A stretch of DNA of 13,545 nt from DAOWGG01 sp965369815 (lineage in GTDB: Bacteria > Patescibacteriota > Gracilibacteria > UM-FILTER-43-11), in assembly GCA_965369815.1 (NCBI GenBank), contig CBDUQS010000034.1, positions 1 to 13,545 of the forward strand, written 5' to 3'. The position numbers were made by a program, and so were the translations under genes. How positions within the stretch are numbered: the first letter of the stretch is position 1; each line of letters begins with the position of its first letter. The notes under the pieces were generated by a model, which was not told the origin of the DNA, searched no databases, and saw only the letters and a list, made by a program, of their open reading frames with translations. Below are positions 6,438 to 13,011 of this stretch, one piece after another.

Positions 6438-7223
6438 ATGTTTCACAATTCAACTACAATTTGGCACAATCCATTATCTCAAGCACCTACTTTTAAAGAA
6501 AAAAGAATGGTGAATTTTGGATTGGGAACCATATGGAGTTCAATGAAAACAGGGGGAAGTGTACTAAAAACAGTAGCTGGGCTTGGATGGAAAGCAAGTT
6601 ATCCACTTCGTGTTCCAGGAATACTGGCATGGGGAGGGATAAAAGCAGGAGCTAAATCACTTAGTTTTGTGGGCAAAAAGGCTAAATGGGGAGCTCATTA
6701 TGGAAAGGAAGTGGGGCTTGGGATTGGAAAAGATGCCATTGGAGGAAGTGTGTGGGAACTGTCAAAAGCACCCATTATGTTCGCATGGAGAAATTTGGTT
6801 GATAACACGCGCGATATTATGAAAGGAGTTTTCACCACACCCATGAATATCTTAAAATCTCCTAAATATTTATGGGAAGGGATAAAAGGGGCTGTTGGCG
6901 ATACTCGAAACAGTATGAGTGATCTTTTAAATGAAACAATGGAGTTAAATCCTTTAGGGATTGCAAACCAAACTCGAAAAGTAGTTCAAAATACCCTATT
7001 AGCACCCTTTAAAGCAATTTGGAATCCTGCTAAAAAAATACTAGAAACGCCTATGAATGTAGGTAAAAATATTGGGCTTTCAATTGGTGAGTACCCCTAT
7101 CGAATTTACAAAAGCCCAACTCACATAAGAAGAGGAGTTGATCGTGTATTGAATGCACACCACACAGCATCCGCACAAATAGCAAAATCAGACATGGGAG
7201 AAGAAATGGAAAAGGCAGCTTAA
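6438..7223 (+). CDS. Cysteine-free basic protein of unknown function with internal repeats
   Basis: 261 residues, not recognised. Rich in Gly, Lys, Trp and Ala with many short amphipathic stretches but no clear transmembrane helix. TPMN occurs twice (residues 134-137 and 204-207), and KSP follows each (140-142, 225-227), suggesting a duplicated module. No cysteine. Neither possible start has a Shine-Dalgarno site: the ATG at 6438 gives 261 residues, while the in-frame ATG at 6507 follows a purine run and would give 238 residues beginning MVNFGLG. Gene order and composition link it to the gene at 5115. The amphipathic, glycine-rich makeup could suit a membrane-surface or channel-associated role (inference). 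Confidence 0.82.
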   Translation: MFHNSTTIWHNPLSQAPTFKEKRMVNFGLGTIWSSMKTGGSVLKTVAGLGWKASYPLRVPGILAWGGIKAGAKSLSFVGKKAKWGAHYGKEVGLGIGKDAIGGSVWELSKAPIMFAWRNLVDNTRDIMKGVFTTPMNILKSPKYLWEGIKGAVGDTRNSMSDLLNETMELNPLGIANQTRKVVQNTLLAPFKAIWNPAKKILETPMNVGKNIGLSIGEYPYRIYKSPTHIRRGVDRVLNAHHTASAQIAKSDMGEEMEKAA

Positions 7224-7254
7224 GTATTTAAAATTTGTTCTTTAAAAGCATAGG

Positions 7255-7345
7255 AATTTCGTAAAGAGCCATCTGTGAGTGATGTATTGCTCGCATCTAT
7301 GAAAAGAAGCGAGGGTGCTGCTCACAAGTGCCCTCTTTACGAATT
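7255..7345 (+). ncRNA. Structured leader, unit 3
   Basis: AATTTCGTAAAGAG (7255-7268) pairs with CTCTTTACGAATT (7333-7345): 13 bp with one bulged T. Inside, GTGAGT (7275-7280) pairs with GCTCAC (7320-7325), and CTCGC (7290-7294) with GCGAG (7309-7313). The topology (long outer stem, internal loop, stacked inner hairpins) parallels units 1 and 2, but the conserved TGCTT/AAGCA core is absent. A possible -10 box TAAAAT lies at 7229-7234 without a good -35, so the promoter is unclear and co-transcription with the preceding gene is possible. Confidence 0.65.
7328..7337 (+). repeat. 5' arm of long-range pairing, unit 3
   Basis: GTGCCCTCTT is a perfect 10-base complement of 8114-8123, which begins three bases after the unit 3 stop codon. 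Five bases (7333-7337) are shared with the outer stem of the leader. The 12-mer AAGTGCCCTCTT (7326-7337) recurs in direct orientation at 8207-8218. Confidence 0.65.
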
Positions 7346-7365
7346 ATAAGAACCCCCCATCAAGA

Positions 7366-7380
7366 CGGTCCAAAGGACCG
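7366..7380 (+). promoter_or_regulatory. Hairpin just upstream of the unit 3 ribosome binding site
   Basis: CGGTCC-AAA-GGACCG, a 6-bp stem ending 8 bases before AAGGAG (7389-7394). Its position matches the hairpins of units 1 and 2. Confidence 0.65.
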
Positions 7381-7400
7381 CGCAGAACAAGGAGAGAGAA

Positions 7401-8111
7401 ATGAAGAACTTCACACTGACCCTGGCGGTCATCGTCGCGACGCTCGTCGCTATCCCCAACATGGCCATGGCTCAGGCGCTGACCATCGACTGTTCACCAA
7501 CATCGGTCAAAACCTACAAGCGAGCGAGCCAGCATGAAAAGGCCGACTGCTGCGCCAATCCGGCACAAGCAAAGTGCGAAAAGTACTACAAGGCTGAGAA
7601 AGCGAAGGAACCCGCAGGCGAAAAAGTCAGCGAAGCTGCGAAGAAGAGGAAGAAAGCTGCAGATGCAAAAAGGAAGAAGGATGCAGCTGAGAAGAAGAGG
7701 AAGAAGGATGCAGCAGCCGCAAACGCAGCCGCAACACCACCCGTCTCCACTTCGCCCGACACCGCCACCCCAGAGTCCCCGGACCTGGAACAGCGACTGA
7801 AGCGAATCGAAGACAAGCTCGGCCTCGGCGAAGAGGATGAGCAGCCACTGACAATGAGTGATGGGATCTGGATGATGATGATCCTGTTCGTACTCATGAC
7901 CCTGGTCCAAACCTGGGGCATTCCCTACCTGCGCTCCCGAATGGAACAGCGTGGGGAACGAATCAGAACCATCCAGGAGCTCGAAGAACTTCTGTTGGAG
8001 ATGGGAAACGCGTTGGCCAATCGTCCCCTCGTGGATGAAGACGCCGACATCGATTCCATCGAAGACCTGGTCGCCTACCTGAAGGAACGCAAAACCTTCA
8101 GTCCCGACTAG
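7401..8111 (+). CDS. Secreted or membrane-anchored Lys/Ala-rich protein (unit 3)
   Basis: 236 residues, start fixed by AAGGAG with 6-base spacing. A typical signal peptide (residues 1-24, hydrophobic core 5-19, AMA before the likely cut site) is followed by a small cysteine-containing segment (C31, C50, C51, C59) that could form disulfides outside the membrane. Residues 77-108 are a Lys/Arg/Ala repeat (KRKKDAA twice plus a variant), then a Pro/Thr/Ser linker (109-128), a short helix, one transmembrane segment (about 153-170) and a C-terminal helical, probably coiled-coil region (178-230). The G+C content is the highest seen (35 of 60 in 7801-7860). It lacks the zinc ribbon and RRNF tail of units 1 and 2 but has the same flanking architecture. 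No family recognised; a surface anchor or cell-wall/polyanion-binding protein is possible. Confidence 0.85.
   Translation: MKNFTLTLAVIVATLVAIPNMAMAQALTIDCSPTSVKTYKRASQHEKADCCANPAQAKCEKYYKAEKAKEPAGEKVSEAAKKRKKAADAKRKKDAAEKKRKKDAAAANAAATPPVSTSPDTATPESPDLEQRLKRIEDKLGLGEEDEQPLTMSDGIWMMMILFVLMTLVQTWGIPYLRSRMEQRGERIRTIQELEELLLEMGNALANRPLVDEDADIDSIEDLVAYLKERKTFSPD
7641..7715 (+). repeat. Short tandem repeat inside the unit 3 gene
   Basis: About three imperfect 24-27-base units built on AAGAGGAAGAAGGATGCAG encode the Lys/Arg/Ala stretch. The number of units may vary between strains. Confidence 0.55.
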
Positions 8112-8113
8112 CC

Positions 8114-8123
8114 AAGAGGGCAC
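8114..8123 (+). repeat. 3' arm of long-range pairing, unit 3
   Basis: AAGAGGGCAC, perfectly complementary to 7328-7337. It starts three bases after the TAG stop (8109-8111), again beside the stop codon. It can also pair with the repeat copy at 8209-8218, just downstream. Confidence 0.65.
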
Positions 8124-8127
8124 CATT

Positions 8128-8176
8128 GAAGAGACCGTCATCCACGCGCATCACGCGCAACGGACGACGGCTCTTC
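8128..8176 (+). terminator. GC-rich 3' hairpin of unit 3 (no U-run)
   Basis: GAAGAG (8128-8133), bulged A, CCGTC (8135-8139) pair with GACGG CTCTTC (8166-8176); an inner GCGC/GCGC stem (8146-8149 with 8155-8158) caps it. The sequence after it is TTCCTACCC, not a T-run. It corresponds in position to the 3' hairpins of units 1 and 2. Confidence 0.6.
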
Positions 8177-8185
8177 TTCCTACCC

Positions 8186-8229
8186 AAAAAAACCGAAAAC
8201 ACTTAAAAGTGCCCTCTTGAAAAAGAGGG
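8186..8229 (-). terminator. Probable terminator of the leftward FecR/DUF5667 gene
   Basis: Read leftward from the stop at 8245, CCCTCTT-TTTC-AAGAGGG (8229-8212) and CACTT-TT-AAGTG (8211-8200) form adjacent hairpins, followed by TTTTC and then seven Ts (complement of 8186-8192). This is a credible intrinsic terminator between convergent genes. One arm is the AAGTGCCCTCTT copy also used in the unit 3 architecture. Confidence 0.55.
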
Positions 8230-8244
8230 ATGGGAGATTAAGGA

Positions 8245-10272
8245 TTAATCTCGCAAATCCATCGCCCGCTTAATCTTAACTTCTACACGCTTATTCTTTG
8301 ACTCAATAAGCTGGCGCTTAAGCTGTAAGATTTCAGCATTAATAACATCTTGTGCACGAGGATCTAGCTTAGCACGAGCTTTAGTTAAAAATTCCATATC
8401 ACGCGCATACTGAGGGTGATCTTTAAGTAAACGCGAAATTTGATTCCTTTGCCCAGTGTAACTACTATAAATATTCACCTTCTCGACAAACTCATGAACT
8501 TTTTCATCAAGTGGCAATCGAACCACCTCATGAAGAGTAACATCGGGAAGTAAGGGGCGAACTAACGACGCGGTTAATCGAATATTATTATCAAGGTTTT
8601 TATCCGCATTGCGAACCAACGAAGCCAATTGAGTATCTTCAGCATTCTTTTGAACCAAACGACGAGTGATTTCAGCAAGCAAACGCTGTTCCTCTTGTTG
8701 AGAGGCTAAAATACTCTCGTAAAATACTTTTTTCTCATCATCGTTTTCAATTTCACCAGCCTCATTCAATAAAATTGCCGTCGCAACTCCATGCTCCACC
8801 AAAACCTGCTTCGCAGCATTTAGATCCCCTGAATCAACATAATCCTGAACATGAACTAGGTTCTCAATTGCATTTTGAAGGCGAATCTCGGTACGTTCTG
8901 AGTCTTCAGCCAAAAGTTCTTCAGCCTCATCAAGAGCCTGCTTCACAATGCCAATCTGTGAATCTCCTGGCAATGCTGCAATCAATGTTTTTTGATGGGT
9001 AGAAATCACACGATTAACCAATTGATCATGTCCTGCGACCTCCTCTTCTTTTTCTTGAGCCAGTTTACGAACAATCGTTTGATATTCCATAAGAGCTAAA
9101 CGCGCTGCATTTGTATCCCCTCTTTCAATCAAAACAATAGATTCTTGAAGGCGCTGATTGGCCATTTTAATCTGAGCTTCTGCTTGCCCAGCCTCTCCGA
9201 AATGCCACACCAAACTCAAACGTTCTACCGCTCGTTCAACGGGATAAAAAACGTCTCCAGGTAAACTTCCTGCTGTCGAACGCAAAGCGATCAATTCTCG
9301 TTCACGGAGCTCCGTTAAATGAGTGCGATCTAAATCTAAATTCTGAAGCACCCATAGATCTTCATGATCTAATTCATCTAAATCAAGCAACACTGCATAA
9401 TCTGACAATGCATTACTTTTTTGACCAATTTGTGCAGCCTCTAAGATTGTTTTTTGAAGTGAATTCAACTTACCAGCCGCCACCACATCACGAGATTCCT
9501 GTTGTAAAACTTTTACATCAACACCATGTTTAAATACGCGAAGAGATGTAGGGTTGAATAACGGCGTTTCAACATCGTAAGAAGCTTTTTGTGTAGAAAT
9601 AATCGCATCGGGAGTGATCAAAGAAAAGCTCGCATGACCATCATTCACATTTAAAGTTTGAACCCACGCACGACCATTATGTAAAGAAGCCTCGATAATT
9701 CCCTGCCGAGCATAACCAGGACTAATTTCTAGGCGACTCAATAAAAGAAGTGAATTTTCAGCCAAACGAAGTTCACTATCATCAAAAAAACGAATCACCG
9801 CACTGCCCTCATCAGCCACCTGGATCAAATCTCCTGCAGAAAGTTCAATTTGTTCAGGAATAACATCCCAAGCCAATCGATCCGCATGCTTAACCGAAAC
9901 AGAGCCGGAAAGAACCTCTAAATAAGTATTATCTGCCGCACTCACGGGTTGTTTAGTGCCCACAAAAAAGAGTGTGGTGGTTACAGCAATGGCCATCGCC
10001 AAAGTAGATGCTGTTAGACGTTTTGCAAAAACCAACCAATTGAGAACTGGCTGTTTAGCAACCGAAATACGCTGAAGCAAACGAATGCGAGCCGAACGAA
10101 TAAAATGACTCGATGGATTCACCGGAGTCATTTTATTAAGTAATTTAACCAACCAAGATTCACGTTTGTTTAAAATAATGTTGTGCATTAAACGACCTTT
10201 TGCATGACGACAAAATTTCGCACTTGGCATTGGCTTTTTAAGCCCCCTAAGCTGTCGTTCTAAGTCTTTCAT
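8245..10272 (-). CDS. Membrane protein with FecR and DUF5667-type domains, probable anti-sigma factor
   Basis: 675 residues. The cytoplasmic N-terminus (1-85) is basic and holds two copies of a short motif (P-x-PSAKFCRHAKGRLMHNI near 14-32, P-x-PSSHFIRSARIRLLQRI near 50-70). One transmembrane helix follows (about 86-106), then an extracytoplasmic FecR-like beta domain (about 118-258) and a DUF5667-type helical domain starting at SLPGDVFYP (336) with the family's RLxES pattern, then a long helical tail. Gene order (ECF sigma factor immediately upstream, same strand) and topology (cytoplasmic head, one membrane span, outer sensor) support an anti-sigma role: holding the sigma factor at the membrane until an envelope signal arrives. 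The ATG lacks a Shine-Dalgarno site. A TTGACA (complement of 10328-10333) lies in the 231-base gap but without a good -10 box. The stop overlaps a small GAGATTA/TAATCTC hairpin (8234-8252). Confidence 0.85.
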   Translation of the reverse strand: MKDLERQLRGLKKPMPSAKFCRHAKGRLMHNIILNKRESWLVKLLNKMTPVNPSSHFIRSARIRLLQRISVAKQPVLNWLVFAKRLTASTLAMAIAVTTTLFFVGTKQPVSAADNTYLEVLSGSVSVKHADRLAWDVIPEQIELSAGDLIQVADEGSAVIRFFDDSELRLAENSLLLLSRLEISPGYARQGIIEASLHNGRAWVQTLNVNDGHASFSLITPDAIISTQKASYDVETPLFNPTSLRVFKHGVDVKVLQQESRDVVAAGKLNSLQKTILEAAQIGQKSNALSDYAVLLDLDELDHEDLWVLQNLDLDRTHLTELRERELIALRSTAGSLPGDVFYPVERAVERLSLVWHFGEAGQAEAQIKMANQRLQESIVLIERGDTNAARLALMEYQTIVRKLAQEKEEEVAGHDQLVNRVISTHQKTLIAALPGDSQIGIVKQALDEAEELLAEDSERTEIRLQNAIENLVHVQDYVDSGDLNAAKQVLVEHGVATAILLNEAGEIENDDEKKVFYESILASQQEEQRLLAEITRRLVQKNAEDTQLASLVRNADKNLDNNIRLTASLVRPLLPDVTLHEVVRLPLDEKVHEFVEKVNIYSSYTGQRNQISRLLKDHPQYARDMEFLTKARAKLDPRAQDVINAEILQLKRQLIESKNKRVEVKIKRAMDLRD

Positions 10273-10503
10273 TTATAGATAGTTGGACATCGGTATCAGT
10301 AGCTGTAAATCGTCAATTTGGACACCCTGTCAATAGTTATAACGTAAAAGAATTCTGTTTGTTACACCAATAGTGGCGAGTAACACGTTTCGAATGAAAT
10401 GTAGAATGGTTATTCATAACGATTCGTAATGAAATGAGAACTTTGAAATGAAAAAATAGAAATAAAATGGAGATTTTTTTATTGAAAAGAGTGTTTCCCC
10501 ATT

Positions 10504-11052
10504 CTAAAAATCAGAATCATTTCCAAGCAAACCTTTTAACTTTTCAAGCGCCCGAAATTGAAGCGTGCGAACGGCCCCTTCTGATTTGCCAATCGTCGCC
10601 GCAATCTCCTTATTATCAAGCTCATTAATGTATTTCAAAATAATGATTTGCTGATAGTTATCGGGTAACTTTCGAATCACCTTTCGAAGGCGAACTTGAG
10701 TTAGTTTTAAATCTACCTGCCCATGCGGATCACTATGAGGCTGGGTATCCGCTGTACGTTCATCAATTTCCGAAGTGGTTTTGTGTTTACGATAATGATC
10801 CACCACTAAATTATGAGCAATTCGAAACACCCACGACGAAAATGGATTCGCCCCCTTCTTATATTTTTTCAAATTCTGCCACACTTTTAAAAAAGTATCC
10901 TCAGTTAAATCCTCCGCCACTTCTTGTTCAACACGATAGTAGATATAACGATAGACTGGCTTCACCAACTCGTCATAAATACCCGTAAAAGCATGGGTAT
11001 CACCCTCTTGCGCTTTCTCAACCAATTTGTCTAAATTTGGGTTCTTTGACAC
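10504..11052 (-). CDS. ECF-type RNA polymerase sigma factor
   Basis: 182 residues, the usual ECF length. Region 2 spans about residues 22-91 (DELVKPVYRYIYYRV, then the AEDLTEDTFLKVWQ helix that contacts core polymerase and the -10 element, then PFSSWVFRIAHNLVVDHYRK). Region 4 spans about 122-175 (LRKVIRKLPDNYQQIIILKY, then the helix-turn-helix NKEIAATIGKSEGAVRTLQFRALEKL) for -35 recognition. The start is GTG (complement of 11050-11052), without a Shine-Dalgarno site. It heads a two-gene set with the probable anti-sigma gene; the 231-base gap is long for such a pair and may hold a promoter for the partner. ECF factors commonly activate their own operon, but I could not identify a matching promoter pair. 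Confidence 0.93.
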   Translation of the reverse strand: MSKNPNLDKLVEKAQEGDTHAFTGIYDELVKPVYRYIYYRVEQEVAEDLTEDTFLKVWQNLKKYKKGANPFSSWVFRIAHNLVVDHYRKHKTTSEIDERTADTQPHSDPHGQVDLKLTQVRLRKVIRKLPDNYQQIIILKYINELDNKEIAATIGKSEGAVRTLQFRALEKLKGLLGNDSDF

Positions 11053-11073
11053 AAAATGAAATTAGGGCTTTTT

Positions 11074-11102
11074 ATATTACTGATTGTCTCTGTAAAAAGC
11101 AA
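11074..11102 (-). promoter_or_regulatory. Weak candidate promoter for the sigma factor gene
   Basis: On the minus strand TTGCTT (11102-11097), 17 bases, TAATAT (11079-11074), placed 21 bases before the GTG start. Both boxes are imperfect, so this is tentative. Confidence 0.3.
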
Positions 11103-11114
11103 CAAAATTCTCCT

Positions 11115-11183
11115 TTTGTCATCCTGAACTTGATTCAGGATCCATATTATATATAGATTCCCGATCAGGTCGGGAATGACAAA
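11115..11183. repeat. Dispersed palindromic repeat, complete copy
   Basis: A 69-base element with terminal inverted repeats TTTGTCAT (11115-11122) and ATGACAAA (11176-11183). Inside are two hairpins: ATCCTGAA/TTCAGGAT and ATTCCCGA/TCGGGAAT. This is the widespread type of short repeat whose translation reads VIPDLIGN...NQVQDDK. It lies between guaA and the sigma gene and could end guaA transcription. A half copy lies at 2966-2994. Confidence 0.85.
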
Positions 11184-11190
11184 CGAAGTC

Positions 11191-12960
11191 TTATTCCCAC
11201 TCAATCGTCCCCGGCGGTTTATTAGTAACATCAAGGAGAACGGCAGATATCCGATCATCTTTCAAAATCTCAGTGGACACTTTGTCATAAAACTCCTGAG
11301 GAAGCTTCCCAACCGAAGCACTCATCGCATCAATAGATTCAACAGGACGAAGAATAATTGTTTCCTGTCCAACTCCATTAAAAGCAAGGGGCACTAAAAC
11401 CACAGGAAACTGCCAAACAGCAGCATAAAGTGCCATGTCATGAAGGGTACGAGTCACAATATCATCGGCTATTTGAAGAATGGAAGCACGCTCCGCATTA
11501 ACATAAGCCTCATTCAATTTAACAGAGGTAATTTCCCCCTCAAAATTACCCGACAACAACAAAGTTGCACGATTAATTTCGGGATCAGCATTAATCAAAT
11601 TAGTGGCCATTGCCTCAAAATCATCAGAAAGACCTCCTTTTATAAGGGCTGGATGCCGATACGTCCTAAAATCCCCCTGCACGCCTACCGATTTAATAGG
11701 TAATTTTAAATAATCACTGGGTTCAACCTCCTGAGATTCAGAATGGGACGAACATAAAATTCGAACCCCCAAACCAGGACCAGGAAACGGATGACGCCAT
11801 ACCAATTTTTTAGGTAAACCAAGCTTTTCACCCAATTCACGAACTTCATCTTTATAAAGCTGAGCAATCGGCTCAATCACTTTTCCGGCATCAATCATTT
11901 TCTGAACCAAATCCACCCGATTGTGATGCGTTTTGATTTTACTAGAGTGCTTTGTCCCCCCTGTTTCAATGGTATCCGGGTAAATGGTTCCCTGTCCCAT
12001 AATCCATTCATCGGGGTTTAATTTGAGTTCTTCAGCCACGGATTCTTTCACTTCCCAGAAAAGATCACCAATTATTTTTCGTTTAGCCTCCGGCTCCGAC
12101 AATTCTTGCAAAGCATTCAGAAAAAGTTCCTGTTTTTCGGCCAAATGAAGATTTTTAAAACCCGCCGCCGCAAGAAATTCTTTAACTTTTTCCGCTTCAT
12201 CCAAACGCATCAAACCATGATCCACCAAAAGCCCATAAACTCGATCTTTTCCAAGGGCTTTTTCAAGCAGTGCAAAGCAGACACTAGAATCCACTCCTCC
12301 TGAAACCAATAAGAAGACCTTCTTGTCACCTATTTGCTTTTGAATCGCCTGAATTTCCTCTTCAATAAATTGTTCAATACTCCAATCTCGACTCACCTCA
12401 CAAATCTTTAAAAAGTTATCAAAAATCTGCATTCCCGCATCGGTATGAGTCACCTCTGGGTGAAACTGAACCCCATAAAAATGTCGATGAACATCTGCCA
12501 ACGCCGAATTTTTACAATCTTGAGTGGTTGCCACTTCCTCGAATCCAGGAGCTCTATCTGCCACTGTGTCCCCATGAGACATCCAAGCACGTGATTCTTT
12601 TGGCATCCCACTAAAAAGCCCTGTGGATTCTTTTAAAGCAAGGGTAGATAACCCGTATTCTTTGGTTTTTCCAAGCTTCACAGTGCCTCCTAAATTATGT
12701 TGCATTAATTGGTGCCCATAACAAATTCCCAACACAGGCACACCCAATTCAAAAAGTGCAGGATCACACTTAGGGGAATCATTTGAATAAACACTTTGTG
12801 GACCTCCAGAAAGAATGATGCCTTTGTAGTGTTTGAGTTCTGCAGCAGATACTTCCGGCTCTCGAATTTCAGTGTAAACACCCAATCGACGAACACGATT
12901 CGCAATCAAATGAGCATATTGCCCCCCAAAATCCAAAACAACAATTTTCTGATGATTCAT
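11191..12960 (-). CDS. guaA: GMP synthase (glutamine-hydrolysing), long form
   Basis: Converts XMP, ATP and glutamine to GMP, the last step of guanine nucleotide synthesis, in the cytoplasm. The class I glutamine amidotransferase domain is residues 1-190 with the triad C80 (GICYGHQ), H167 and E169. The ATP pyrophosphatase domain follows, with P-loop SGGVDSS at 220-226 and GQGTIYPD at 322-329. HPFPGPGLGVRIL (390-402) leads to the dimerisation domain ending KPPGTIEWE. At 589 residues it exceeds the usual bacterial length of about 510-525. The extra residues lie after 403: PIKSVGVQGDFRTY comes early and about 100 residues then precede the terminal part, the arrangement I recall for human GMP synthase. 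All catalytic motifs are intact. The ATG has no Shine-Dalgarno site and sits beside a -10 box, which suggests a leaderless message. It probably stands alone, with the palindromic repeat downstream. Confidence 0.97.
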   Translation of the reverse strand: MNHQKIVVLDFGGQYAHLIANRVRRLGVYTEIREPEVSAAELKHYKGIILSGGPQSVYSNDSPKCDPALFELGVPVLGICYGHQLMQHNLGGTVKLGKTKEYGLSTLALKESTGLFSGMPKESRAWMSHGDTVADRAPGFEEVATTQDCKNSALADVHRHFYGVQFHPEVTHTDAGMQIFDNFLKICEVSRDWSIEQFIEEEIQAIQKQIGDKKVFLLVSGGVDSSVCFALLEKALGKDRVYGLLVDHGLMRLDEAEKVKEFLAAAGFKNLHLAEKQELFLNALQELSEPEAKRKIIGDLFWEVKESVAEELKLNPDEWIMGQGTIYPDTIETGGTKHSSKIKTHHNRVDLVQKMIDAGKVIEPIAQLYKDEVRELGEKLGLPKKLVWRHPFPGPGLGVRILCSSHSESQEVEPSDYLKLPIKSVGVQGDFRTYRHPALIKGGLSDDFEAMATNLINADPEINRATLLLSGNFEGEITSVKLNEAYVNAERASILQIADDIVTRTLHDMALYAAVWQFPVVLVPLAFNGVGQETIILRPVESIDAMSASVGKLPQEFYDKVSTEILKDDRISAVLLDVTNKPPGTIEWE

Positions 12961-12965
12961 GAAAA

Positions 12966-12994
12966 ATAATAATTAAATGCCTAAGCACTGTAAC
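12966..12994 (-). promoter_or_regulatory. Candidate guaA promoter
   Basis: On the minus strand GTTACA (12994-12989), 17 bases, TATTAT (12971-12966). Only five bases separate the -10 box from the guaA ATG, so transcription would begin at or within a base or two of the start codon. Confidence 0.5.
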
Positions 12995-13011
12995 ACTTAA
13001 GCTTTTTATTT

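Noticed and set aside
7494..8141. 215-codon leftward ORF opposite the unit 3 gene
   Set aside because: Its translation is Leu/Cys/Phe-rich low complexity arising from the Lys/Ala codons of the other strand. The rightward frame has a ribosome site, a signal peptide and coherent domains.
3061..8176. Insertion sequences or introns carrying the units
   Set aside because: No transposase, reverse transcriptase or homing endonuclease is encoded, and the units have no clear common target duplication. IS200/IS605-like non-autonomous elements cannot be excluded without empty-site comparison.
11031..11258. Leftward 75-codon ORF between the sigma gene and guaA
   Set aside because: Its middle part is only the translation of the palindromic repeat (VIPDLIGN...NQVQDDK), and it overlaps the ends of both neighbouring genes.
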